From Trueperella bonasi (GTDB lineage Bacteria > Actinomycetota > Actinomycetes > Actinomycetales > Actinomycetaceae), in assembly GCF_030811535.1 (NCBI RefSeq), contig NZ_JAUSQX010000001.1:372001-436000 (forward strand): 64,000 nt of DNA, in the 5' to 3' direction. The translations under genes were made by a program, and so were the position numbers. Shown here piece after piece: positions 46,541 to 56,609 of this stretch. Below the pieces are notes generated by a model. It saw nothing but the letters and a program-made list of their open reading frames with translations, was not told where the DNA came from and made no database searches. Numbering within the stretch: position 1 is the first letter of the stretch; each line of letters begins with the position of its first letter.

Positions 46541-47425
46541 TTAGTTGGCTGGCAGCTTGCCGTGTTCAACAAACATGGCGACTTCGGCTGGTGAGACCGT
46601 TGTTGCCCGTTCGCCTTGGAGAATGAGGTGGGCATCTTCGGTGAGTCCGGCGATCGTGCCCGTTTTTCCTGCCACGGTTACTTGAGTTCCGCGGCCGTGG
46701 AGGTGTGCGTTGAACTCTGCGATGAGTTCAGTTGCGTCTGCTTCACGAGCGAACGTGGCGATTCGGCTGGCTAGATGCGGGAGGTACAGCGCTAGTAGCT
46801 GTTGAGCCGGAAACGAGCACGTGAGTTCGGTGATATCGGAATCGTTGAGAACCGTGCCAGTGCCGGATACATCAAAGCCGGCGTGAGCGAGAGAGGTGGC
46901 GCCCTCCACGAGCTCGTGTTCGCGCTGGCTCACATTCACCCCGACGCCAATTGCCGCACACAGTTCTCCGCGCTGGGCCGAGTGTTCGGATAGGAATTCG
47001 CCGAGGATTCCGGCAATCTTCAAGCCGCCGAGCACGACGTCGTTGGGGAACTTCACCTCGAAACCATCGGCGCTCGCGGCGTTGGCCTTGGTGAACTCTG
47101 ATTTAGTGAAATCAACGAGCGCCGCACGCATGGCAGCCGCACCAATCAGGGTAAGAAAGCCGATGCGCTCCCTCATGAGCTCGGAATCGGGGAGTGTGAT
47201 GAACGTGGAGGCGAGGAGAGATTGGTTCGGGCCGGACTCCCAAGATCTGCCGAGCCTGCCGCGGCCTGCGGTTTGCTGGCCTGCACAGACTGTGGTGAGG
47301 TGCTCGGCGTTGGTGAGTGCCCGCACGTCGTCCTGAGTGGAGGTCGTGGTTTCCACAAAGCGAACGCTGTGGGCGCTTGGCCTGGCCGGAGCCTGCTGTA
47401 GCGGTCTATCCATGCAAGCTACCAT
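46541..47425 (-). CDS. birA: Biotin-[acetyl-CoA-carboxylase] ligase
   Basis: A 294-residue biotin protein ligase, ligase-only type without the DNA-binding domain of E. coli BirA. AGQQTAGRGRLGRSWES is the biotinyl-AMP loop; VKFPNDVVLGGLKIAGILGE is the substrate region (KFPND for the usual KWPND); GVGVNVSQ follows. A second in-frame ATG at 47413 is also possible. TAACTT five bases before 47425 could be the -10 of a leaderless transcript. It is the first gene of the lipid operon. Confidence 0.93.
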   Translation of the reverse strand: MVACMDRPLQQAPARPSAHSVRFVETTTSTQDDVRALTNAEHLTTVCAGQQTAGRGRLGRSWESGPNQSLLASTFITLPDSELMRERIGFLTLIGAAAMRAALVDFTKSEFTKANAASADGFEVKFPNDVVLGGLKIAGILGEFLSEHSAQRGELCAAIGVGVNVSQREHELVEGATSLAHAGFDVSGTGTVLNDSDITELTCSFPAQQLLALYLPHLASRIATFAREADATELIAEFNAHLHGRGTQVTVAGKTGTIAGLTEDAHLILQGERATTVSPAEVAMFVEHGKLPAN

Positions 47426-47429
47426 AACG

Positions 47430-47457
47430 TAAGTTACCGAACGGTAGGGTAAGTTAG
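47430..47457. promoter_or_regulatory. Repeated motifs at the birA promoter
   Basis: GTAAGTTA occurs as a direct repeat at 47430-47437 and 47450-47457, exactly 20 bases apart. Between them TACCGAACGGTA (47435-47446) is a near-perfect palindrome. The arrangement, immediately upstream of birA, could be an operator for the lipid operon. Confidence 0.4.
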
Positions 47458-47540
47458 CTGTGCGAGTCCCCGCGAATCTCGCATCAAAAACCCCGCATTT
47501 TCGCAGGCTAACAGGGAAAAGTTACCCGCTTGTGACATTG

Positions 47541-47556
47541 CCTACGATACCGTAGG
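47541..47556. promoter_or_regulatory. 16-bp inverted repeat upstream of the lipid operon
   Basis: CCTACGATACCGTAGG has perfect six-base arms around a four-base centre. It shares the CTAC/CGTAGG flavour of the palindrome at 47435-47446. It lies about 115 bases upstream of birA, in the only intergenic region available to control the operon. Confidence 0.45.
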
Positions 47557-47616
47557 TCCATAATTGGACATCCCCGCTCCGGCGACACAGAGTTGGGCGG
47601 TGAACTATCTAAGAAC

Positions 47617-47656
47617 GCGTAAGGGGCATGACCCTTGCAGATCATGCCCCTTACGC
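47617..47656 (-). terminator. Terminator hairpin after malate dehydrogenase
   Basis: GCGTAAGGGGCATGA (47617-47631) and TCATGCCCCTTACGC (47642-47656) form a perfect 15-base stem around a ten-base loop. On the minus strand GTTCTTAG follows. It separates mdh from birA. Confidence 0.85.
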
Positions 47657-47687
47657 CAGTTCGGCTTCCGTGCAGGAACCAGCTGTT

Positions 47688-48734
<1,047 letters not shown>

Positions 48735-48783
48735 CTAGCGGTTGGGGGTCACGACGGCGGCCGTCTTATGTCCCAAGCGAAGA

Positions 48784-51700
48784 TCAGGCGACCAGCTTGG
48801 CTATGCTCAGCAGATCGGCGGGCATCGGGCGGTCAAGTTCCCACTCGATCGCCATTGGTTTCGAGCCGGCATGGCCCACGTACCTCGCCGTCCCCAGGCA
48901 GGTATACGGCTCCGTGCCGAGATCCCCAGTTTTTGCTTCCCTAACAAAAAGTACGACGCCGGAGCCACGGCTTTCGTGGTGAATGTAGCGTTGGCCAGTT
49001 GGTGAGTTTTCACCCGTCGTCGACTGGGACTCCCAGTGAAAACGGGTTGGCGAGATCGCGTAGTCGCGGTACATCGTGCTCGGCGAATAATCAGCTTCTG
49101 ACTTCTTCAGCGTGATCAGAAGAAGGTCCACGTCCAGCTCTTTGACATGCTTGACGCCTTCACGAACATTTCCGGGCTTTTCCGAATCGAGCGTTCCAAG
49201 CCCGAACCCCGCGAGCAGCTCCTCGCGCGAATATCGGGCGTGGCTTTGAATCGGCAGTGACGCAAATTTGCCTTCAAGAGGACGGGCAAGCGTGCGGGAG
49301 ATTTCCTCTCGTACATTCAACACTTCGCTGATTTCATCCCTAAGGATGCGCGACTTCGCAACCTCCACAAGCTTTTCGACCATTTCCTCACGTGCGCCGG
49401 TTGGCCACAGCGAATAGAAAAGCATCGGAACGAAGCTTTTCGCGTTACCCATTGCGTTGACAGCCTCGGTTGCTTCGTCGGTATCCGCGCTCAGGGCGAG
49501 TTCGCTCAGAATCCTGCGATACGCAGCGATGCGCGGAACGTCGTTCACGTGGGTAAACGCCCGAATTCTCTTAAGCAAATCAAGCTCGAAGAGGCTTGCC
49601 TGCTCAAGTTTCGCGCCGCCGTCGAAGGCAAGACTAGAAAAGGCCTGCCACGATCTGGGAATTTTACGCCCAGCTACAGAAGCGGTGGCAGCGCCCGCGC
49701 CATACACATCGCTCAGCGACCGATCGGCGTCATCCAAATAGGAACGCAGACTGTACGGGCGCTGTTCTCCCGCATGATCACGAATATCCTTGGTCAATTC
49801 CCGCGCCGACAGCGCGAGCGTGGATTTCAGGCTTTCAATCACTTCGGTTTTTGTTACGCGATCGAGAATGATCTGGGAACCAGCGGGCAAGAATGGAAAA
49901 TCTGCCTCCACGGCCTTGCGAAGTTTCGCGCGCCCAAGTCCCGTAAGCGCTCGAAGCTTGATGTCGAAGCGGAAATTGGCGTGCTGGTGCCCAACAAAGT
50001 CGAGAACGGTCAGCACAGGCTTGGTTGGCGTGCGCCGCAGCCCGCGCCCAAGCTGCTGAAGAAAAATCGTTGCCGATTGGGTAGGGCGTGCCATGATAAC
50101 CGTGTCAATTTCAGGGATATCAAGCCCCTCATTAAAAAGATCCACCGCGAACAGCGCGTTCACTTCACCGGCCCGAAGCGCGGCCAGCGCATCTGCACGC
50201 ACCTCCTTGCTCGAACCACCGTGAAGTGCGACAGCCGGGATCCCAGATTCGGTGAAAAACTCCGCCATGAAATGTGCGTGCTCGACGCTGACGCAAAAGC
50301 CCAGCGCTTTCATGTGATGAACGTCAGTAACGATCCGGGTTGTGTTCTCAACGATCTTCGAAGCGCGCGCACGATCATCAATGTACAGTTGTGCAAGCTC
50401 GCTCTGGTCGTATTGACCGCGGCGGAATGTCACCCGGCTCAGATCAGTACCGTCCGCGATGCCAAAATAGTGGAAAGGCACCAAGAGAGCCGCATCCAGT
50501 GCATCCCATAATCTGAGCTCGGACGCGACTCGGCCACCAAAGAATTCAGTTGCGACGTTCACGCCATCTGCGCGCTCGGGTGTTGCCGTCAAGCCTAGGA
50601 GCTCTTTCGGGCGGAAATGCTCGAGAACTCGACGGTATGACGATGCTTCGGCGTGGTGAAATTCGTCGATGACGAGCACGTCGAAATGGTCCGGATCGAA
50701 AGTTGCCATCGTGTTCTGCAGACTTTGCACCGATGCGAAAACGTGGTCCTTGTGCTGCGGACGGTGACCCGCCACGAAAAGCTCACCGAACGAACCGTCG
50801 CGAAGTACGTCTCGATATATTCTTCGCGACTGCTCGAGAATCTCCTGGCGGTGCGCCACGAAGAGGAGCCTAGGTAAAATTCCTGGCGTATCAGTTGGTA
50901 GCTGTTGCGAGATACGTTGGTAATCGAGTGCTGCGATAACAGTTTTACCCGTCCCCGTAGCCGCAACCACGAGGTTTGCGTGCCGCCCTGCAACGCGCTC
51001 CGCTTCAAGCTCGTCAAGTATCACCTGCTGGTGCGGGTATGGGCGGACGAGTAAGGAACTGACAGTTCCCGCCGGCGACGGCGCGGTACCAGAGGAAATG
51101 CTGCGCGCACTTTGGAGCGCTTCGTCTAGTCGGCCTCGATCTGTGCTCGGATCGTATTGCTCATAATCGTTGGACGACCAATAGCTATCAAAGGTGGCAT
51201 TGAATTTTTCAAGAACGTGCGCGGCAACGATTTCGCTCACCCGAACATTCCATTCGATTCCGTCGGTCATCGCGCTTCTCGACAAGTTCGATGAGCCGAT
51301 ATAGGCGGTGGAGTAGCCCGAACGGCGATGGAAGATCCAGGCTTTGGCGTGGAGCTTGGTAGACGCCGAATGGTAGTTAACTCGGATTTGGGCACCGAGG
51401 CGAGCAAGCTCATCGAGAGCTTTACGCTCGGTTGCGCCAATATAGGTGGTCGTAAGAACTCGAATTGGCACGCCGCGCCGGGCAAGGGATTCTAGCCCTG
51501 AAAGGAGAGTCCGCACGCCTGTCCACTTGATGAAAGAGCCGAGCAAGTCCACGCAGTCCGCCGATTTCATTTCCTTGATGATTTCCGCGGCAAGCCCAGG
51601 CTCGTGTGGACCGTTAGTTAAAAGTGCGATATCGGAGAGGGGAATTTCCGGGCGCTCTGGCGGCTCAGCGGCTGCTCCCTCTGTCAGGGAAAGTAGCTGC

Positions 51701-52017
51701 TCCGGGGAAGTCGCTCGGATCTCGAGGCCCTCGTTTGACAATTCTTTAAAGCTAAAGAGTTTTGTTGGTTCGGGCAGTAGTCCTAAAAGCTTGTTCGCCA
51801 GAGCCAGCCGCTCACCTTCTTGCGTTTGTTCGAGAGCGCTTTCGATTCGCGCTGCTAAGTGGGTAGTAAGCACGTGTGGCGCGTCTGCCGGATCGACAGC
51901 GGCGCTAGCCTTCACCAACGGCTCTGACTCGAGAAGCCGAGCCAATTCGTCGTCAATGAGTCGCTCGTATAGACCCGGCGGCAGCGCCTGCCAGCTCTTG
52001 CTGTTCTGCTCTTCCAC
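48784..52017 (-). CDS. SF2 helicase with N-terminal PLD nuclease-like domain and DUF3427
   Basis: A 1,077-residue protein. Domain order: a helical N-terminus, a phospholipase D-type nuclease motif (STKLHAKAWIF, HxK, then YIGSSNLSRSA) near 230-265, a DEAD/DEAH helicase core (VVAATGTGKT, VIDEFHHAEA, GLTATPERADG), a helicase C domain ending QQLGRGLRRTPTKP, and a C-terminal DUF3427 region (YIHHESRGSGVVLFVREA). Such fusions occur sporadically in bacteria and are suspected of DNA repair or defence roles; none is proven here. The GTG at 52017 is chosen because the extra 18 residues up to 52071 look non-coding. Neighbours are housekeeping genes. Confidence 0.85.
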   Translation of the reverse strand: MEEQNSKSWQALPPGLYERLIDDELARLLESEPLVKASAAVDPADAPHVLTTHLAARIESALEQTQEGERLALANKLLGLLPEPTKLFSFKELSNEGLEIRATSPEQLLSLTEGAAAEPPERPEIPLSDIALLTNGPHEPGLAAEIIKEMKSADCVDLLGSFIKWTGVRTLLSGLESLARRGVPIRVLTTTYIGATERKALDELARLGAQIRVNYHSASTKLHAKAWIFHRRSGYSTAYIGSSNLSRSAMTDGIEWNVRVSEIVAAHVLEKFNATFDSYWSSNDYEQYDPSTDRGRLDEALQSARSISSGTAPSPAGTVSSLLVRPYPHQQVILDELEAERVAGRHANLVVAATGTGKTVIAALDYQRISQQLPTDTPGILPRLLFVAHRQEILEQSRRIYRDVLRDGSFGELFVAGHRPQHKDHVFASVQSLQNTMATFDPDHFDVLVIDEFHHAEASSYRRVLEHFRPKELLGLTATPERADGVNVATEFFGGRVASELRLWDALDAALLVPFHYFGIADGTDLSRVTFRRGQYDQSELAQLYIDDRARASKIVENTTRIVTDVHHMKALGFCVSVEHAHFMAEFFTESGIPAVALHGGSSKEVRADALAALRAGEVNALFAVDLFNEGLDIPEIDTVIMARPTQSATIFLQQLGRGLRRTPTKPVLTVLDFVGHQHANFRFDIKLRALTGLGRAKLRKAVEADFPFLPAGSQIILDRVTKTEVIESLKSTLALSARELTKDIRDHAGEQRPYSLRSYLDDADRSLSDVYGAGAATASVAGRKIPRSWQAFSSLAFDGGAKLEQASLFELDLLKRIRAFTHVNDVPRIAAYRRILSELALSADTDEATEAVNAMGNAKSFVPMLFYSLWPTGAREEMVEKLVEVAKSRILRDEISEVLNVREEISRTLARPLEGKFASLPIQSHARYSREELLAGFGLGTLDSEKPGNVREGVKHVKELDVDLLLITLKKSEADYSPSTMYRDYAISPTRFHWESQSTTGENSPTGQRYIHHESRGSGVVLFVREAKTGDLGTEPYTCLGTARYVGHAGSKPMAIEWELDRPMPADLLSIAKLVA

Positions 52018-52075
52018 GAAACCAGGGTAGCAGCCTAGCCAACAGTAGTTCTGCCGGCTCTCTACTACCATCTGG

Positions 52076-52150
52076 CGCCATTTGATGTGAGATTAGGGAT
52101 TTTGCCGAGCGAAAACGGCCGAAAGGGCCGAAAAGTCACAGCAAATGGCC
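52076..52150. repeat. Palindromic intergenic element, copy A
   Basis: A 75-bp element with inverted ends: GCCATTTGATGTGAG at the left and TCACAGCAAATGGC at the right. Inside, GGATTTTGCC and a small CGGCCGAAAGGGCCG hairpin occur. The ends match those of the element at 59479-59554. Confidence 0.6.
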
Positions 52151-52186
52151 GGGGGTACGAGTAGCCAGCCGAGAAACCGGATAAAA

Positions 52187-52239
52187 GGCGCGGGCCTGGA
52201 ACTGGTTGCAGCTCGTCTGCACAGTTCCAGGCCCGCGCC
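52187..52239 (-). terminator. Terminator hairpin after pgi
   Basis: A perfect 18-base stem, GGCGCGGGCCTGGAACTG (52187-52204) with its complement at 52222-52239, and a second small stem (TGCAG/CTGCA) in the loop. On the minus strand it is followed by CTTTTAT. Confidence 0.88.
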
Positions 52240-52255
52240 CCGCAAGAATCAGTCT

Positions 52256-53911
52256 CTACTTGCTCCGCTTTTCTAGGTAGTAGTTAATCAGGCCGCGCGT
52301 CGAAGAATCTTGCTTCGCGATCGCCTCCTGATCACCGGCAACCGCAGAAGTGAGCTGATTAGCCATCTGCTTACCGAGCTCAACACCCCACTGGTCGAAG
52401 GAGTCAATGCCCCACACGATGCCCTGAACGAACGTGATGTGCTCATACAGCGCAATGAGCTGCCCCAGCACAGACGGCGTCAGGGACGGCGCCATGATCG
52501 ACGTCGTCGGCTTGTTGCCCGGGAATTCACGGGCGGTCACCAGGGCCTCGTCCACGCCCTCAGCGCGCACCTCATCGGCGGTCTTACCGAAAGCGAGCGC
52601 CTTGGTTTGGCCGAAGAAGTTACCGAGGAAGAGCTCGTGCTGATCGGCCTCGCTATCCTTGAGCGGGAAGGTCGGATTCGCAAAAGCAATGAAGTCAGCC
52701 GGAACCAGCTGCGTGCCCTGGTGGATCAGCTGGTAGAAGGCATGCTGGCCGTTCGTTCCGGGCTCGCCCCAGAACACCTCTCCGGTTTGCGAGGTCACCG
52801 GCGAACCGTCCCAGCGCACACGCTTACCGTTCGATTCCATGGTCAGCTGCTGCAGATATGCCGCAAAGCGGTGCAGATACTGCGAGTAGGGCAGGATTGC
52901 GTGCGTTGGCGCACCAACAAAGTTGACGTAAAAGATATTCAACAAGCCCATCAGCAGCGGCACGTTACGCTCGGCGGGCGCCGTCGCAAAGTGCGTATCC
53001 ATAATCCTGAAGCCGCCCAAGAAATTCGAGAACGCCTGCGGGCCAATCGCAATCGCTAGCGGCATGCCGACTGCGGAATCCACCGAGTAGCGGCCGCCAA
53101 CCCAGTCCCAGAATCCGAACGCGTTCTCCGGATCGATGCCGAACTCGGAAACCTTCTCCAGGTTCGTTGACACTGCGATGAAATGCTTGGCAACCGCACC
53201 ATCGGTGGAAATGCCGCGCTCCTCGAGTTTACTCAGCAGCCACGAGCGCACCTGGCGCGCGTTCGTCAGCGTCTCGAGCGTCGTGAACGTCTTCGAGGCC
53301 ACGATTACCAAGGTCGTCTCTGGATCGAGGTCCTTGAGCGTCTCGGACACGTCAGTCGGATCAATGTTCGAAATAAACCGGCACTCCAAGCCTTCCTTCA
53401 CATAGGGCTTGAGAGCTTCGTAGGCCATCACCGGGCCGAGATCGGATCCGCCAATGCCGACGTTCACGATTGTCGTCAGCGGCTTTCCTGTTACGCCCGT
53501 CCACGACCCGTCCCGGACCGCGTCCGCGAACGTGTACATCCGCTTGAGAACCTCGTGAACCTGTGGGATCACGTTCTCGCCGTCCACAAGAACCTCGTCG
53601 TCCTTTTCGCGGCGAAGCGCGGTGTGTAGCACGGCGCGATTCTCGGTCACATTAATCTTTTCGCCGCTAAACATGGCGTCGCGACGTTCGGCCAGGTTAA
53701 CCTGTTCGGCCAGCTCGATTAGGGCCGCCTTGATATCTTCAGTCAAATACGACTTCGACATATCAACATAAAGATCGCCTGCCTGGTACGTAAACTTCTC
53801 AGCGCGCGACTCGTCCTCGAACCACTTGCGGAAATCAACGTTGAGTTCCGCATGAAGCTGGCCAAGGCGGCCCCACGCATCGGTGAGTGTTGCATCAATA
53901 GGGGTTGTCAT
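52256..53911 (-). CDS. pgi: Glucose-6-phosphate isomerase
   Basis: A 551-residue enzyme interconverting glucose 6-phosphate and fructose 6-phosphate. The two family signatures are present as [17 protein letters not shown]-type sequence and the C-terminal [35 protein letters not shown] is the sugar-phosphate binding loop. The start at 53911 is fixed by GAGGAG five bases upstream; an in-frame start at 53932 would include the ribosome binding site. It is divergent from phosphofructokinase, so two successive glycolytic steps share one 100-bp intergenic region. Confidence 0.97.
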   Translation of the reverse strand: MTTPIDATLTDAWGRLGQLHAELNVDFRKWFEDESRAEKFTYQAGDLYVDMSKSYLTEDIKAALIELAEQVNLAERRDAMFSGEKINVTENRAVLHTALRREKDDEVLVDGENVIPQVHEVLKRMYTFADAVRDGSWTGVTGKPLTTIVNVGIGGSDLGPVMAYEALKPYVKEGLECRFISNIDPTDVSETLKDLDPETTLVIVASKTFTTLETLTNARQVRSWLLSKLEERGISTDGAVAKHFIAVSTNLEKVSEFGIDPENAFGFWDWVGGRYSVDSAVGMPLAIAIGPQAFSNFLGGFRIMDTHFATAPAERNVPLLMGLLNIFYVNFVGAPTHAILPYSQYLHRFAAYLQQLTMESNGKRVRWDGSPVTSQTGEVFWGEPGTNGQHAFYQLIHQGTQLVPADFIAFANPTFPLKDSEADQHELFLGNFFGQTKALAFGKTADEVRAEGVDEALVTAREFPGNKPTTSIMAPSLTPSVLGQLIALYEHITFVQGIVWGIDSFDQWGVELGKQMANQLTSAVAGDQEAIAKQDSSTRGLINYYLEKRSK

Positions 53912-53944
53912 GTCACTCCTCAAAAAGACCATATTGGTAATGGC

Positions 53945-53950
53945 ATTCTA
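53945..53950 (-). promoter_or_regulatory. -10 box for pgi
   Basis: TAGAAT (complement of 53945-53950), five of six matches to consensus, lies about 33 bases upstream of the pgi ATG. No good -35 is seen. Confidence 0.4.
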
Positions 53951-54012
53951 TCTAAGAACCAGTCGCAAAATGTGAGAGAATCGAAACGGACGCTTTCTTT
54001 GAAGGAGATCTC

Positions 54013-56283
54013 TTGGTAGCCGATACAAGCGCAACAAAAATCAAAATTGGAGTCCTCACCTCAGGCGGCGATGCTCAGGGGATGAACGCTATTGTCCGAG
54101 CAGTTGTTCGTACGGCCCTTCAACTCGGCGCGGAACCCTACGCTTTTCTCGAGGGTTGGCGTGGGCCCGTTGAAGGGGGCAACCTCATCAAAAAGATGTC
54201 TTGGAGCGACGTTTCCTCAACCATCAACAAAGGCGGAACAGCAATCGGCACGGCGCGTTCGGACGAGTTCCGTGAGCGCTCGGGGATGAAGAAGGCCGTC
54301 AAAAATTTCATCAAACACGGCATCGATCGGCTGGTTATCATTGGCGGAGACGGCACGCTGACGGGCGCCGACGAACTGCGTGCTCTGTGGCCAGAGCTTC
54401 TTCAAGAGCTTCTCGACGACGGCGAAGTGAGCCCCGAAGAAGCCGCCACTCACGAAAAACTGATGATTGCCGGCGTCGTTGGCTCAATCGACAACGACCT
54501 CGTGGGAACCGATATGACGGTCGGCGCGGATTCGGCGCTCCACCGCATTATCGAAGCGATCGACGCCATCCAGGCGACGGCGGCCTCTCACCAACGCACG
54601 TTCATCATCGAGGTGATGGGGCGCCGGTGCGGATATCTCGCCCTCATGTCGGCGATCGCGGGCGGCTGCGACTACGTGTTCATCCCCGAACTCCCACCGG
54701 CCGATGGCTGGGAGGAAGAGCTAGCTGACAAGCTTCGCCGGGGCCGCGAAAACGGCCGGCGTGATTCGCTGATCGTCATCGCCGAAGGCGCAACCGACCG
54801 GGATGGCACGCCAATTTCCGCCGACGACGTCCAAGCGGCCATCAAGGAACGTATGGGCGAGGATGCCCGAATTACGTCGCTTGGCCACGTGCAGCGCGGC
54901 GGAATTCCATCCGCCTACGACCGCTGGATGCCAACCCTCCTCGGCTACACCGCCGCTTATGAAATGTTCCACGCCACCCACGAAACCGAGCCCATGATCA
55001 TCGGCACCCGCCGTAACAAGATCACGCGTTTGCCGATGATGGAAGCGATCGCGAACACACGCAAAGTCGCCGAATACCTTAAAGAGGGCGACTGGGATTC
55101 GGCAATGGCCTCACGCGGCGGGCACTACCGCGAAATGTACGACCTGTTTAACACCCTTTCCTCCCCCGAAGCTCGCGAGCGCTCGGAGGATTCCAAGCGG
55201 ATCGGCATTTTGCATGCTGGCGGGCTAGCACCGGGAATGAATCCCGCTGCCCGCGCCGCGGTCAAGCTCGGCATCGACCGCGGCTACACGATGCTCGGCA
55301 TCGAGGGTGGTTTCCCGGGTTTGCTCGATGGCAAGGTTCGCGAGCTGAAGTGGCACGACGTCGAAGGATGGGCCGAAGACGGCGGCGCCTACCTAGGCAC
55401 GCGGCGCACAATCCCCGAGCTTGACCACTACTATGCGCTCGGCCGAGCCATCGAGGAAGCAAAACTCGACGGCCTTATCGTTATCGGCGGTTTCAAGGGC
55501 TACCGCATGGTTTATGAGATGCAGCGCGAGCAGGAACGCTACCCGGCGTTCAAAATTCCAATCGTGCTCGTTCCCGCTTCGATTGACAACAACTTGCCCG
55601 GTTCGGAGTTTTCGATCGGCGTGGACACCACGTTGAATTGGAACACGGCCACGATTGATCGGATTCGGCAGTCGGCTTCGGCTTCGCAGCGGTGTTTCGT
55701 CGTGGAAACAATGGGCCGTAAGTGCGGATATTTAGCGCTCATGAGTGGTTTGACGACGGGCGCCGAGCAGGTTTACCTGTATGAAGACGGCGTGACGCTC
55801 GGCCAGCTCGCTAAGGACACGAAGAAGATGATTCGTTCCTTTGATTCGGGCCGCCAGCTCTATCTGGTGGTGCGCAACGAGAATGCTTCGGAATATTACA
55901 GCGCCGACGTGATGGGCAATATTTTCGAAGAAGAGGGCGGCCATCTGTTCGATGTGCGTTCGGTGATTTTAGGGCACGCCCAGCAGGGCGGCAACCCCGT
56001 GCCTTTCGATCGAACGCTTGCGGTGCGGCTGGTTAACGTTGCGATGGCAAAGCTTCAACAGCAGCTCGATGAGGGTCGGCACGGTTCGTATCACGTTGGG
56101 ATGATCGACGGTGAAATCCAGAGCCGGCCGGCGGCGCATATGCCCGAACTGATCGATATGAACGACCGGCTTCCCTACGATCCGTGGTACTTGCCGTTAA
56201 AGAACGTTGTTCACATCGTGTCCGATCAGACATACGACGGCGATCTCGAGCAGCTCCACATCGTGGCCGATGCCGAACGCTAG
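54013..56283 (+). CDS. pfk: ATP-dependent 6-phosphofructokinase, tandem (eukaryote-like) form
   Basis: A 756-residue fusion of two PFK units. The N-terminal half is catalytic: GGDGT at 111-115 (Gly as in ATP users, not the Asp of pyrophosphate users), GSIDND at 157-162 with catalytic D160, and VMGRRCGYLA near 201. The C-terminal half has GGFKG at 492-496 in place of GGDG and SIDNNLPGSEFSIGVD around D525. Such a degenerate second half, with GGFxxY and loss of catalysis, is what eukaryotic PFK-1 regulatory halves show. It starts with TTG, with GAAGGAG well placed at 54001. No alternative start lies nearby. Confidence 0.93.
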   Translation: MVADTSATKIKIGVLTSGGDAQGMNAIVRAVVRTALQLGAEPYAFLEGWRGPVEGGNLIKKMSWSDVSSTINKGGTAIGTARSDEFRERSGMKKAVKNFIKHGIDRLVIIGGDGTLTGADELRALWPELLQELLDDGEVSPEEAATHEKLMIAGVVGSIDNDLVGTDMTVGADSALHRIIEAIDAIQATAASHQRTFIIEVMGRRCGYLALMSAIAGGCDYVFIPELPPADGWEEELADKLRRGRENGRRDSLIVIAEGATDRDGTPISADDVQAAIKERMGEDARITSLGHVQRGGIPSAYDRWMPTLLGYTAAYEMFHATHETEPMIIGTRRNKITRLPMMEAIANTRKVAEYLKEGDWDSAMASRGGHYREMYDLFNTLSSPEARERSEDSKRIGILHAGGLAPGMNPAARAAVKLGIDRGYTMLGIEGGFPGLLDGKVRELKWHDVEGWAEDGGAYLGTRRTIPELDHYYALGRAIEEAKLDGLIVIGGFKGYRMVYEMQREQERYPAFKIPIVLVPASIDNNLPGSEFSIGVDTTLNWNTATIDRIRQSASASQRCFVVETMGRKCGYLALMSGLTTGAEQVYLYEDGVTLGQLAKDTKKMIRSFDSGRQLYLVVRNENASEYYSADVMGNIFEEEGGHLFDVRSVILGHAQQGGNPVPFDRTLAVRLVNVAMAKLQQQLDEGRHGSYHVGMIDGEIQSRPAAHMPELIDMNDRLPYDPWYLPLKNVVHIVSDQTYDGDLEQLHIVADAER

Positions 56284-56306
56284 GTCTTAAATCCCCCTCG
56301 GAGGTC

Positions 56307-56585
56307 TCAGACTGGCGGAGTGTTACCCCAAGGTGCCAGCGCGATTAGCAAAACGGCGAAGATAACTGCGACGACGGCGTCGTGCGCTTTAGACCTGACC
56401 CGCGGCACGGCACCGTCTGGCAAGACTACTCGTGCGAATGCGAAGACGAGCAAGGAAACAGCCAGCGCGTACGTTGCCGTCTTCACGTCCGCAATAAAGC
56501 CAATTGCTACAACGGCGCCGATCCACCCTGCCAGCAGAACATAAACCGGCGCGGGAGGGAACTTGCGGCTTTTCGTCGTGTCCAT
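56307..56585 (-). CDS. DUF3017 family small membrane protein
   Basis: A 92-residue protein with three hydrophobic segments (YVLLAGWIGAVVAIGFIADV; TYALAVSLLVFAFARVVLP; AVVAVIFAVLLIALAPWG) and a short basic loop. It fits DUF3017, small actinobacterial membrane proteins often next to folate/purine genes (Rv3355c is beside folD). It follows purH by 24 bases in the same direction. Function unknown. Confidence 0.8.
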   Translation of the reverse strand: MDTTKSRKFPPAPVYVLLAGWIGAVVAIGFIADVKTATYALAVSLLVFAFARVVLPDGAVPRVRSKAHDAVVAVIFAVLLIALAPWGNTPPV

Positions 56586-56609
56586 AAAGCCAGTGTATGT
56601 TGTGGGCGA

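Noticed and set aside
49549-50511. A 320-codon plus-strand frame opposite the PLD-helicase gene
   Set aside because: The minus strand carries clear helicase motifs through the same bases; the plus-strand translation has no recognisable family.
54013-56283. Pyrophosphate-dependent phosphofructokinase
   Set aside because: The first half has GGDG and GSIDND (Gly at both diagnostic positions), as in ATP-dependent enzymes; PPi users have Asp and Lys there.
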